From the NCBI GenBank assembly GCA_030549495.1, contig JAUIRK010000891.1:620001-684000 (forward strand): 64,000 bases of DNA, given 5' to 3'. Made by a program: the position numbers and the translations under genes. Positions 23,040 through 34,429 of the stretch are shown here, in pieces. Every line of letters begins with the position of its first letter. Position 1 is the stretch's first letter. Below the pieces are notes generated by a model. It worked only from the letters and a program-made list of their open reading frames with translations. It searched no databases and was not told the DNA's origin. Origin of the DNA: Nectonema munidae. Its lineage: Eukaryota > Nematomorpha > Nectonematoida > Nectonematidae.

Positions 23040-23638
23040 GTGCATTCGATGGCAATTCATGTTTTATTTCCTCAGCCTATTATTTTAAAAGCAAATTTTG
23101 CGTATGCATCCGCAATTAATATCAAATGTGCTATAAAACAGCTCGTTATAAATGTGTACTATATCTGATAAGCTAAACATATAGATCACATATTAATCTA
23201 TTTTTTAATGTTTAATGTCAAATCTATAACATATTTCATCTTTTACAATAGACACCAAACTAAAGCCCAAAACTGGAAAAAATAATCTCTCCAAAATTTA
23301 TTTATTCTCCTCCCATTTTTTCCAAATTGATGCATTTTTTGAAATATAAATGAATATAATATATATTTTAAGAAAATATTTTTTCATAAATAAATTATTT
23401 TAATTTTATACAAAAATAAATGAGTATTATTTTTTCTTTTATTCATAAATAGAATAATTTCAATCAACGCAATAAGATAAGTAAAAAAGCAAAAGAGCTT
23501 AACAATATAATTACATTATTTTAATTCGTATTTCTAAGATGAAATTAGAATCAAATTGTTTTAATGTAAATATAATATCTATAACTAGAAATTGTAAGTT
23601 CTCTTGTATTTTGATCATCATCACTAAGCGTACACTGT
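23040..23638. other. non-coding interval
   Basis: AT-rich, with no frame of note. It precedes the ribozyme motif on the plus strand. Confidence 0.35.
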
Positions 23639-23680
23639 GTGAAAGACCGGTTTCGGCTATTGCAGCCTCATCAGTTCCAC
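23639..23680 (-). ncRNA. type I hammerhead ribozyme motif
   Basis: Read on the minus strand: GTGGAA (stem I), CTGATGA core (23668-23674), stem II GGCT-GCAAT-AGCC (23655-23667), GAAA core (23651-23654), minimal stem III ACC/GGT without a loop, and the cleavage triplet GTC (C at 23645), then TTTCAC, which pairs back with GTGGAA. Every conserved core base of the hammerhead fold is present. The loopless stem III is the form known from Penelope-like elements and animal retrozymes, which act best as tandem dimers. Only one unit is visible, so host element and activity are unknown. A hAT MITE sits 28 bases away. Confidence 0.8.
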
Positions 23681-23708
23681 TTTGGTATTCAAACCATGAG
23701 GTTTGGAC

Positions 23709-24170
23709 TAGGATTTGTTCCCGGTTCTGAAATAACGTTCCTAGTTCTAAAAATTTGGGAACCGTCTCGGAACCGAAAAGTATTCCCGGTTCCGAGAATA
23801 ACTTAATTTAATTGATTTATTTCACTATGCAATTCTTTGCATAAAACTTTACTCCACTTCATTCATATAAAATCTTCTTTTCATTGTCATCTCATAAACG
23901 GAAAAGTGTGCAAACGACAAAAGAGTTTATTTTTCTTTTTTTTCTCTTCTGCACACTTTTGTCGTTTGCACACTTTTCTCCTAGAACCATTTTAATGATA
24001 ATGATATAGAAAGAAAAAGTGTACATCTGTTTATAATAAATCAAAAACGTCAATTTCATTGCATCTTTTTGCTGTCTATATATCTCCTTAAGGAACCGGA
24101 ATTTCACGATTTTATAAGATTTTTCGGTATGGGTACCTGTTCCTAATTTTCAATACTTATGCAAACCCTA
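23709..24170. mobile_element. hAT MITE with perfect 8-bp TSD
   Basis: The flanks GTTTGGAC (23701-23708) and GTTTGGAC (24171-24178) are identical. The ends read TAGGATTTGTTCCCGG and, in reverse, TAGGGTTTGCATAAGTATT, a hAT-type CAGGGTTTGC with its first base changed. Internal GGAACCG/CGGTTCC words repeat. Length 462 bp, no transposase. It contains a perfect 23-bp hairpin. Confidence 0.85.
23901..23978. repeat. perfect 23-bp inverted repeat (hairpin)
   Basis: The left arm 23901-23923 (GAAAAGTGTGCAAACGACAA plus AAG) and the right arm 23956-23978 are exact reverse complements around a 32-base, pyrimidine-rich loop. It lies in the middle of the MITE, so a transcript would fold into a miRNA-precursor-sized stem. 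Confidence 0.85.
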
Positions 24171-24178
24171 GTTTGGAC

Positions 24179-24607
24179 TGACGTCCAGTGGCTGTGCGTG
24201 AGCATCAACCAACTAACCGTCAACACTCAGCTTTGATGATCATTATCTACTTATGTATTGAATGTACCGTTACGGTCTCAAATCAATGTAGTAGTAGGGC
24301 AATATTTGGATATTGGATAATATCTATACTTAAAAGATAATTAATTAAAATATAAAATATTGTGCATACAAGTTAAGTCCTCTTACAATAAATAAATAAT
24401 TTTCTATTATAAGTATAAAATGATTATCAAAACTAACAGCCTAACAAAACTAGAGGCCAGTTTAAATTTCATACAGAGAACCTCAAATTCTTAAAGTTTG
24501 TTTAGAGACAAAGTGAAACGGATAAAGCGTCAGTTGTCTAAAACGGACCTCCACAGAGTGTTGTTTAGTTAGTAATCAGGGGCGGATCTAGAAATTGGCA
24601 TGGAGGA
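24179..24607. other. non-coding interval
   Basis: AT-rich. CAGGGGCGGATCTAGAAATT at 24577 looks like a hAT left end, without a visible right end. Confidence 0.4.
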
Positions 24608-24626
24608 GGGGGGGGGGGGGGGGGGG
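24608..24626 (+). repeat. poly-G run
   Basis: About 19 consecutive G directly at the boundary of duplicated block copy 2. Confidence 0.9.
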
Positions 24627-24936
24627 ACTTACTTCCAATTTTTAAAGAGCAAAAGAAATCCTGTAAAAAGTATATTTGTACAGTGAAAAGTTTTAGTGGA
24701 ACTAAAGTAGAGAATGTTCTTCTTGTCAAAATGAAAAATGGTATAGCTCTTCAGCTTATACTTGATTATTATTATTTAAATGCTCAATTATTTTAGGTTG
24801 CAATTCAGAAAAACAATATTAGGTTTTAATTCAGAATAAAAATCCTCTTACAACAATTGACACTACACTTAAGACTCCTCACTCTTTTAATATTTATATT
24901 ATTATGAGTAGAAGTTAAATGAACCTCCTCTCTTGG
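24624..24936. repeat. 313-bp duplicated block, copy 2
   Basis: Copy of 22423-22736. It begins in the poly-G run, while copy 1 begins with GGG only. Confidence 0.95.
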
Positions 24937-25279
24937 ATTTTACTAAACTAGAACTCTAATTTCAAGCATATAAATTTAAGCTTTATCAAAATTTTTAAAA
25001 CAAAAAGAAGAATGAGAGCATTAAAAAGATCCTCATTCATTGAACTGCGAAGTGAATGATGTGGTAAAACTTGATGTATTTAAATAATAAATTTACAAAA
25101 AAAAATAGGATAATATAAAATTAATAAGTGTCACACTTAACTACGATTGAAACATAAAAAACTTTTTAGGGCTTCTCAATTTAGAGAAAGATTGAATCTA
25201 AAAAACGAGTTGCAGAAATCATTATAATATTTGAGTTCTACGAAAAGATGATCAAGAAAATTTTTTCGCGTTGGCGTTA

Positions 25280-25300
25280 GGGGGGGGGGGGGGGGGGGGG
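25280..25300 (+). repeat. poly-G run
   Basis: About 21 consecutive G in AT-rich sequence. No associated gene. Confidence 0.9.
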
Positions 25301-28300
25301 TCGGGCGCAGGGGTTACGAAAAGTATGTTAGTCCCACCCCACAAACTTTTAGGTTAAATATACATAAATACTATTTCTGGATATTTTCTTATCTCCCACG
25401 TTCTTGCCAGGACAATAATTAAAAATATAGAAAAATACGTCTTGAACAATCGATATCGCACAAATATAAATAAAAATAGTCTTATTTAAAATAATTATAT
25501 TTAAAATTTAACCCTAACCCTTATTTAAAATTTCTGATGACCTTTTGAAAAACATAGTTTACTTGCGTGTCAGTTGAGAAACAGTGTAGCTATATCAAAA
25601 TAAATGTTTGGTATCGTGTTCTGAGTAAAAAATTAGCAGATTGATATAATATATTATTTGATATGGGGACCGACAGAGCCTTGTTTAAGAAAACGGCCCT
25701 ATAGGAGCTTGAAGTATTCAAGATCAACTACTCAGAAAAAAGTAGGCTTTATACTTTATTCTACTCAATAAATTGAGTAGCTTTTTTAAATGGGTTAATA
25801 TTTGATGTTTAATTATTATTTCACATACGATGCCTTTCAAAAGGGAAAAAGTCTCGTAGACAGATTTCGTATAAGTGAAGCGTCGTTTTACGACCCCATG
25901 TAAATTAGCTTATCCGTATGGGTCTGCTAAATAATTTTTTGTTATTGGCTTATAAATATTGGGTGGGGGGTTGTAATAATATTTTTTCAAAGTTTTTTAA
26001 ATGCGTTTAATATGTGGTAAAAAGAAATTGAATTGAATGTAATTTTATGTTCACTCATTTCCTTATTTGTCTGCACAGTAATTAGAAAAAGAAGCAAGAA
26101 AAGAAATAAAATTAGGGTTATTTTTGCATAATCCTCGTTTAGTAATACTTCGTAGAGCGACAATGCACCGAATAAAACAAATTTTTGATTTATTTTTTAC
26201 TGCTTAATCACCATCTAATAAATATTCTTAAGTTATAAGTTATAGTTAATTTTTACTTATTAGATAACTAACTAATTAACTAATTGACAAACAAACAAAT
26301 TAATTAACTGAAAATAAGAAATAATTTTATAAAAATAATCTATAACTTTATATAAGTTTAAATTTATAAAAATACTTTTTAAAAAATTATAAATGTAATA
26401 TATTTTTTTATTAAAAAAAATCTCAGTTATTTATAAACTTCCATCTATTTGACTCCTTTTATGTACAGAAATAAGCCAAAATTTAATTTAAGGTGGGAAA
26501 TATCGCTCGCTAAGGTTTCTCAATACGACTACTCCGATGGTTTCCCCAACCAGGATTGAAAGATGGCCTAGTGTCCACATTTTGACATTGCCTAACAACG
26601 GAATCCCTGAGTATTTATAAGAATTACGATTCTTGATTAACTAATTTATTATGTCAAAAAAGTTCTGAAAAATTAAGGTCCACATGTTATGGTTTATCTC
26701 TTGTTTTATTATAAAAATACAACTTTTACTTTGAAAGAATTTTTCATTATTTTTGTTAGAAATACAAAATTTTGTTCTTGACTTTTTTCAATAACGTTTT
26801 TGTCCCGGTTTGATAATGTAAAAATTTGGCGCTATATTTCTAGCACTACTAGTTTGATTTTTATTTGATTCAAAGCTATGAGGAAGAAACAAAAAGAATA
26901 TGTAAACAAGAAAATCTTTATTTTTAATTGGATCAAAATCATCAAATATTTCTTCTCAAGATCGCCACTTTAACATTATTAAAAGTTTGAGAAAAAAGTT
27001 TGTTATTGATTGTTTGAAAGTAAACGCGTGTATGTGATAAGTCTCAAAAAGGTCTTTTTGTTATGATTATTGCAAAGAATTTATTTAGCTGATATATTTC
27101 TTTTATTTCATACGTGTTCTTTTGATCTTTTCTAACATTTTGCAAAATAAAAGTTGTTGAATCCCAAACACCTATGTAACATTCATTGTCAATGTTTGTT
27201 TGCATATGCTTTTGATATTTCGTAGCTCTTCAAGTTTGCGTTTGAGTACTTATAGAAATTCCCACTATAGCGCTAGGCGAGTATACCCACACAGGTAAGC
27301 GGGCATGGTCATATAGTGAATTTCTTTGTGGGTAGTTATTCAAACTTTTTCCCACATGGCAACCATAGGAATTTGGAATACAAAAACGAGCAATTTTCTC
27401 GATGTCCCTTTTATTATCTTTTTACTGATTATATATATAATTATAAATGTTTAGTGAATTCAATGTTGGTAATCAAAATAACTCTCAAATAATAATTAGT
27501 TGAGATATTTTGACAGAGTTTTCAATAAACTTATCTCTAAATGAATTACGTCATAGTTTAAAGTCATCATTTTTGCCTGTATTGATTTGGTTCGAGGAGA
27601 TTCTTTGAAGTAGGAAAATGCATGAAACAACTTATTTCCTGCTTTTTGATTTATTTGACATCTAAGAATTTGTACGAGTTTCTTTTGACGCAATTTTGAA
27701 GTCTAAGAATAAGTTTCAAATGTGTCTAACTTTCTCGAATACAACTTCATTGTGACTTGAAACCGTGCTGGATTAGTCGTTTTGCCGGTTTAGCCATGCT
27801 GGTTAAAACACAGCAAACTTAAAAAATAATCACATTATCTTGAATTGGAAATTTTTAATTTAACGTATAAACTTTTTTTGTGTAAACTTTTATTGCTTTA
27901 CAATTTATTATAAAAATTTTAGATTAAACTTTCCTCTAATACATTTTTCATATTTTTCTTTTTTGGAAACAAAATCAGCGCCGGGTTACAGATAGTACCT
28001 TATTACTGCTTTTTGGATTAATGGTAGTCAACCTATACTGTAAAATTAATCATAAACGAATGGTATATAATTTCCTACTTCAGACGATCTCCGTTTACCA
28101 TTGTTTTGTTTTTATTTCTTGTTTTCAAAAATGTATACTAGTTTTGCATTGTAAGCCTAACGTTTCCAAAAAGAAATATGCGAATACATCATACAAGAAT
28201 TCAATACTTGACAATTTAACCATAATGATATCAGAAATATGTAAAAAAATGCAATAAAATATCGAGCGATTTCAATAAACACGTAGTAAAGGTGTTATTT

Positions 28301-28308
28301 TATTTTAT
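25301..28308. other. long non-coding interval
   Basis: About 3 kb of AT-rich DNA with no frame or repeat I can assign. There is a weak inverted pair (AGAAATTCCCACTATA / TATAGTGAATTTCT) at 27254-27327. The minus frame at 27496-27693 has no recognisable motif. Confidence 0.35.
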
Positions 28309-28425
28309 TCAATGTCTTCGTTCAATGAAATAGTTAAAAAGAATAAAGAAATAGACTTTCAATTCTTCTGCTTTTACTCCAAAATTGTTCAACATGTTGG
28401 AATATGGTTCAGCAAAATCATCATC
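28309..28425 (-). CDS. possible 3'-terminal exon, unknown gene
   Basis: After a putative acceptor TTTATAAATAG the minus strand reads DDDFAEPYSNMLNNFGVKAE, then ELKVYFFILFNYFIERRH, and TGA, directly followed by AATAAAATAAAATAA, a poly(A) signal. The combination of acceptor, frame and signal suggests the end of a gene. The family is not recognised. Confidence 0.35.
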   Translation of the reverse strand, partial: DDDFAEPYSNMLNNFGVKAEELKVYFFILFNYFIERRH

Positions 28426-28506
28426 CTATTTATAAATTGTAAAAAAATTTGGATAATTTTTTTAATTATTTTTCCTATATGATTGAAGTGACTCTGAAAC
28501 CGATCA

Positions 28507-28697
28507 TCACTTTATATGGCGATTCGTTATTTTTAATTCCTTGATTCTTTGCTCTGAAAAGTATTCGCTATAAATATTTTCGTACAATTTGAGAACTTCA
28601 TCAGCATCAAGTCTTTTAGCAGCTAACTTTTCTTTACTTCTTCTGTGGACCTTTTTCCATAATAATCTTTTGAAATCTTCACTGCCATAAGATTCGC
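28507..28697 (-). CDS. possible internal exon, unknown gene
   Basis: The minus strand after GAAAATTTAG reads ESYGSEDFKRLLWKKVHRRS, then KEKLAAKRLDADEVLKLYEN and IYSEYFSEQRIKELK, to a TGA. Charged, helix-forming composition typical of a real protein. The only nearby donor (GTGATG, 28510-28511) does not keep the frame of the next exon-like segment, so the two may not be joined, or the gene is broken. Confidence 0.35.
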
Positions 28698-29268
28698 CTA
28701 AATTTTCAAAATATATAGATATTTGTAAACGACATTAATTCAAAAAATGCTTTGAACTTGCAGGATTTTACAAACTCTTACTTCCCCATAATATTTCTCT
28801 TTATTAAAATACTCAAGCTTATTTATAAAAAATCACTTCTTTCTATTTTACTAATAGTTTTTGTTTCAAGTGTGAATATTTCAAGAAATTTAATCTCAAA
28901 CAGTTCTTGGAAAAGCCATACCTACCTTACAAAATAAAATCTACAAAAAATTAGTTTTTTAAATTAAAATTAAAGTGTTTTAAAATTATGTTAATAATTG
29001 TTAAAAACCAAACTCCAACTTTTTTAAATTGACTATTGAGGAGGCGGTAACAATTAGAACACAAATTGTATACTCTAGAACAGGGACAAGTTTTTTTCAA
29101 AAAGGGCGACATAGACCTAAAGGAATATTTAATCGCGGGGCGGATAAATACTTTTTTCATACAGATCACACTAAAGACCTACAAAACATAGACAGGTATG
29201 CGGTTTATTTGTGGATGCGTAAAAACAAAAAAAATGTATAAAAAACGAATAAAGTAGAAACAATGAAG

Positions 29269-29750
29269 TTAATGAGATTTATGAAACTGGTGTTTGGCTT
29301 TCAAAATACTGTTAATGTCAGCTTTAAAATTCGAACATCAAATCATAAGAATTGTCATCAAGTGGTCGTCAGTTAACCTTGTTCGATGCGTTGACTTCAC
29401 ATACTTCATTTTCGAAAAAGTTTGCTCACATTTGTACGTTGTTCCAAAAACTGAAACCATACCTGACGCAACCTTTTTTAAATTAAAAAACTCATCATCA
29501 GGTAAAGATTGGTAAAATTTAAGATCTTCTCTATGCTCCTCTTTCAACATAGTAGAAGCCTCTAAATCGATTAGCTCAAGTTGTAGATCTGCTGGCATGT
29601 TGTCAACGTCACAGTCAAAGGGATTTTCAAACAGAAGAATGTCATTTTTTATTTTGTCAAGATCAACAAATCACTGGGAAAAATTTGTATGTAAGCTATA
29701 AAGAATGTTTGTGTGAAACTCGAGATCAGCGATGTTTGAAAAATTCATTT
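29269..29750 (-). pseudogene. hAT transposase C-terminal relic (GTF2IRD2/ZBED-like)
   Basis: Reads NFSNIADLEFHTNILYSLH, then KIKNDILLFENPFDCDVDN, LQLELIDLEASTMLKEEH, and the dimerisation region MVSVFGTTYKCEQTFSKMKY plus STHRTRLTDDHL. These are hallmarks of the GTF2IRD2-type hAT C-terminus (ENPF, LQxELIDLQ, FGSTYxCExxFSxM, LTDEHL). It ends FHKSH and TAA at 29269. There is one stop near 29690 and a frame change near 29340. The N-terminal two thirds are missing. Confidence 0.8.
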
Positions 29751-30470
29751 AATCAATTAAGGTGATAATTTATATTTCCCAATCTATAATTATAATAATT
29801 ATTTGCTTTGTTTTTAATCATTTTTTTAATTCACACTTACGCTATACCTTTCCCGGATTTTTTGTTTCATTCTTTTACTAACTATAAAAATAAAGTTTTT
29901 ATTATAATAATTTTATCTAAGTGTTGTCAGACATCAGCTCCACAACGCATGTATATGATTTTTTCAATTGGCCGTGCAACATTTCATAAGTAAGCATGCT
30001 CTAATTTTAATGTTAAATTAAAAATTTCCAGCTTTATTGATGCTCATGTGTATGTAGTTCTTCTACTTGTGGTGTGGTCCATAAACAATTTCACAGCTTT
30101 CTAGTCTGCAAGCTTCATATTTATTTTCTTTTCTTTTGAGTTAAATTTTGATTTTGAAATCAATCAATAAATTTTTAATCGTATTAAAATTTTTTGATTT
30201 AATTCTCAATGTTAATGAAGGACACAATTCATTGATTAATCATTTGCACTTGTTTACTCCCTCTCCCCCTATTATCTTTAAGATTAGCTTTTCATTCGCT
30301 ATTTTTAGATAATGTAATTTTAAATTTATTTTAAAGAAGAAAATTAAATCAATTTTAAATAAAATTCTTAGTGTTTAACTGAGCTTATGTTACACTTTAT
30401 TTAATTATGAAAAAATGCTTAATCTCCAATAATGTACTGGATTTAAAGGTTAATTTCTTTTTCAGATAAA

Positions 30471-32198
30471 ATGTCAACTACGTCCAAAAAATGTCGACAA
30501 TATTCTGTGGAATACCTTACTTATGGTTTTATTAAATCCCCACAAAATGATACAATGACTGCGTGTGTACTGTGCAAAATAACTTTTTCAAATGAAAATA
30601 TGCATCCCAGCAATTTAAAAAAGCATTTGGAGACTGGGCATAAAGAAAAATAAGCAAGCCACTCGATTTCTTTATAAGGATGTGTGAAGAATTTGAAAGA
30701 AGTAAGACGATTGATAAAATGTCTTTTTCAAAAAACAGCAAAACTGGAGAAAGGAATGCTGGCTTCTTACAAAATAGCAAACTTAATAGCAAAAGTCAGT
30801 AAGCCTTATTCCATTGGGGAATCTTTGAGCATGCCTACAGTGTCTGTAGTGCTCTCAACACTTATGGATCAAAATTCTCAAGAAATAACAAGTTTAATTC
30901 CTTTGAGCAATTCATCAGTATTCCCTCGTATTGGTAAAATGGCAGCTGATGTTAAAACCCAATTAATCTCGAAACTGAGAGAAAATGAGTTTGCACTTCA
31001 TAGATGAACTTTTCCTGATAATTCTACATGTTAATGACATTTGTAAGCTTTCTTAATAATAATGACTCATGTCAAGAATTACTTTTTGCTTTAAAATTAA
31101 CAACTGAAGCTCTTCAATAAACTTAACGCCTATTTTCAAGAAAAAAATTCCCATTAAAAACAGTGTAGCCTGTGAAACAGATGATGCTGTTTCTATGGTT
31201 GGAAAATATCGAGGATTTAAAGCCTACCTGAAAAAAGTTGTTCCTGATGTAGTTTTGGTTCATAATGTTGTTCACCATCGGCAACAACTCGTTGCTAAAC
31301 ATCTAGCTGGACGTTTGAAGGAGGCACTCATTCAAGTTATAAAAGCTGTCAATTTGATTTAAAAAAAAGTGCACTGCAAGATCCACTTTTTAAACAATTA
31401 TGTGAAAACAATGACGAGGAGTTTTACTGGCTTATTTTGCACACTGAAGTCAGATGGTTGTCCAAGGCTAATCGTCTGCATCGCTTCATTGCACTTTGGG
31501 ACACTGTTTTATCTTTTTTAAAGAAACAGAGTTTGGAAAGAAACCTATTGATAGAAAAAAAGATATTTTCTACCTAACTGATAAATTTGAAAAGCTAAAT
31601 TTACTCAACAAACAACTTCAAAGAAGTAATTGCACTTTGTTTTCTTGCGGAGAAGCAATTAAATATTTAATGGAAAACTGAAGATTTTCTGGTCAAATCT
31701 TGCAAAACGAGAATTTACATAATTTCCTTCTTTAGCTAGCATATCTGCACAACTTATTGGTGATGACTTACTTATTTATGTTAATCATCTGAAGGAGTTG
31801 CATAATGAAATGGAAAATCATTTTTTTGATTTAATCCAAATGAATATACCTCATTGGTTTGTTAATCCATCTGAAGTAGATATCGATATACAAGAAAGCT
31901 TTATTGAACTTCGGAACAACATAGCAGCAAACTCAAGATTTAAGTATGGAGGATACCAGAAGCTTTGAATGAATGATGAAATATCTGAAAAGTATCCATT
32001 ACTGTGTAAAAAGTTAAATTGCTTTTAATTGCCCTCCCCACATCCTATTTAGTAGAATCAGGTTTCAGTCGAGTGATGCATCTTCTATCAAAAAGTAGAA
32101 ATCATCTTGATGTAGAAAAAAGAGGTATTACGCCTACAGCTTTAACACCAAACATTGACAAATGGTTAGTCGTGCATCAATCACAAGGATTACATTGA
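30471..32198 (+). pseudogene. BED-finger hAT transposase relic (ZBED5/FAM200-like)
   Basis: MSTTSKKCRQYSVEYLTYGF leads into a BED zinc finger (TACVLCKITF ... LKKHLETGH, about 30560-30645). Next come LASYKIANLIAKVSKPYSIG and IPLSNSSVFPRIGKMAADV, a degraded RNaseH-like core with CETDDAVSMVG and LHTEVRWLSKANRLHRF (about 31440-31490), and a C-terminal VESGFSRVMHLLSKSRN ending TPNIDKWLVVHQ and TGA. The order matches ZBED5-type hAT proteins (usually near 600-700 residues). At least seven frame breaks, with a gap after 31005, so it is not functional. Confidence 0.8.
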
Positions 32199-32847
32199 AA
32201 TTATGCAACTATTTTATTATCGTATATATTATACAAATAAAGAATGCAAGGGGTATAACAAATTCAACTTTAAGGGTTTATAGAAAGTTTTATATAGTTA
32301 AAATTTTAAGAAAAAATTTGCATATTGATATCTTTTTAAAATTTCTCTCCTACATCTAGTCGGATTCGGGAAAAGGGTAGTGAAGATTTAGGTCGTTCAC
32401 ATTGGGTATGAAAGAAATATCGGATTATTTTTGCAAAATTTTGAAATTTGACATATTTTGTTTAATTTGGAATATGATGGGAGTAGGTCTTTAGTTTCTT
32501 TGTGCAAAAAAATTGAATCAGAAATGATCAAGGAGCATGAAGTAAAATTTACACGTGAATATTTTTAATTATAATTATATATGTATGCATATATTATAAT
32601 CACCTCTTACAGAGAAATCACCTAATTGTGTTAAATGATAAGTTGAGTTAATAATTGGATGGTTTAGGTTTTCGTGTTAAATGATCATTTTCAATATTTT
32701 TGTTTCTTTAAGTGTAATAAATTAAGAGGGAGAGTAAAAAACGGCCGATAAAACAAAAAATTCTTATGGAGGCCATATAATATTTTTGCGCTAAAAGGGC
32801 GCCATGGTGAAAAAAAGATTGATAACCCATGATCTAGAGTCTAGAAT

Positions 32848-34058
32848 CAGTGGTCCCCAACATTTCTACCCTACGGCCCCCTACACTAAAATAATGTTTT
32901 TGCGGACCCTTCAGGGATAAAATTTAATATTGAAATTATAAGGCTGATAGTAAAATATACTAATATATTAGATCAGTGTTTCCCTAACTTTTTTGAGCCG
33001 CGACACACTCTTTACATAGAAAAATTGCGCGACACACCACCAAGCAAATATTTCAAAAAAACTATTAAATGAAGTATTATTATAATTAACAGTATCCTTG
33101 GAATCCATTAAACATTAAGATACAAGCAGCAATATATATACAAACAAACTCGCATTTCATCATCAATTCCGAGAAGTCTTTCTCGCTTTTTGGATTTGAT
33201 TTAGATTAATGCCGAAAGAAAATAGAAAGTTTTCAAAATTTAATAATTGAACCACGTTAATAGAAGTCGTGCTAATTGAGGAATAACTGTATCTTTTTAT
33301 TATTTTTAAAAAATCTCGCGACACACAGTTTGGGAAACACTGTATTAAATAGTAAAAACAGCGCTTAAAAAAATAACATTTAATTTTAATGAGATGTTTG
33401 ATGTTGCTTTTTTGAAACAATGGCATAAATATTTGGTTGAATGGTAGATAGTTTTAGGCAAAGATTACGATTCTACATGCATCCGATTTCTGTATTTAGA
33501 TTTGATATAAAGAAGCTGGGAAAACCGTGTTTGCACAAATAAGTTCAAGAAAACGGGATCAAGTGTTTGATTGATCTGGATGCCAATTAGGGTACTCATT
33601 TATCGTGATTTTTATTTTTAGCGGAGTTAAACTAACTTACTCACTGTACCATATAATTTCGTGGTTGATGATTATTTTTTTGTGTCTTTAATAGATTGTA
33701 AAGTCATTTAATGTACCATTATTTTTCAAATAGCTAGTAAGCGAGACAAAAAAGTCCCCTATTTGTTTCATAGGAAAAGTAAAAACTAAAAGTAATGAAG
33801 ATCAAAACTTGAGAAAATGATTATATATTTTTTTCGAAAATATATGAACCAGATATTGAAGCTCTCCCCCCTCTTTCTTCTCTCCCAACTTTATTTTGCT
33901 CCATAGAACTTCTTTGAAATATATAAATGTGTGCACTTATAGTCCTAGACCTATTAAAATTAGTTTTTCTCTGTATGGAATCTAGCGATGGGGACGTATA
34001 TAATATAAAAAATTTTCGAGGACCCATATGGGATTCGCGAATCTCTTGGGAACCACTG
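32848..34058. mobile_element. possible hAT-type pair of ends enclosing a younger MITE
   Basis: CAGTGGTCCCCAACATTTCT at 32848 and, in reverse, CAGTGGTTCCCAAGAGATTC ending at 34058. The similarity covers only about 12 bases and the flanks (TCTAGAAT, GTTTAGAC) do not form a good duplication. The ends could belong to separate copies. Confidence 0.25.
32974..33342. mobile_element. hAT MITE with TIRs and 8-bp TSD
   Basis: Left end CAGTGTTTCCCTAACTTTTT. The right end, read in reverse, is CAGTGTTTCCCAAACTGTG. Inner CGCGACACAC words are inverted too. The flanks TATTAGAT (32966-32973) and TATTAAAT (33343-33350) match at seven of eight bases. Length 369 bp, non-coding. Confidence 0.9.
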
Positions 34059-34126
34059 GTTTAGACCACTGACTGTTGTGCAAAGTGAGGCCCTCAGTAT
34101 TCTCAAATGCGCACACCTCCTCTTTT

Positions 34127-34422
34127 GAAACAGTGTGCATTTTTGCCTCTTTTGAATCAAAGTAATATAAAGCAAGAAACACACGACTATAGACTACCCC
34201 CACTTATGAACTCCATTTTACATTAGTTATTGAAAATACTCATCTTAACACATTTCAAACTATAATAAATGTGTTATGACAAATGTTTATGCTTTATATG
34301 AAAAAATATTATATATTTATCGATGTATAACAAATGACGGTAGCTGACTAGTTTAATAATAAATGATAATAGTAAATTAGTAAAAAAAAATTTGGCCAAA
34401 ATCCAATTTTGTAGGTGTGACC
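34127..34422. repeat. dispersed repeat, family C, copy 2
   Basis: Same-orientation copy of 15349-15638, more diverged. It is preceded by GAACCACTGGTTTAGACCAC, which looks like one or two hAT termini. Confidence 0.6.
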
Positions 34423-34429
34423 TGTGTCA

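Larger units (their letters stand above)
29081..32831. mobile_element. hAT element or composite carrying two transposase relics
   Basis: Left end CAGGGACAAGTTTTTTTCAA. The right end, read in reverse, is CATGGGTTATCAATCTTTTT, then TTCACCATGGCGCC, so the two share CTTTTTTTCA-GGCG spacing. The flanks CTCTAGAA and ATCTAGAG match at six of eight bases. Inside, a truncated minus-strand hAT C-terminus faces the left end and a longer plus-strand BED-finger hAT gene faces the right end. Either one hAT captured another, or two elements share accidental outer ends. Confidence 0.5.

Noticed and set aside
24577-24600. hAT left end CAGGGGCGGATCTAG
   Set aside because: No right end or duplication found. 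Kept only as a remark in the interval description.
26500-26625. Plus-strand frame RSLRFLNTTTPMVSPTRIER
   Set aside because: Only about 40 codons, with no boundary signal or family similarity.
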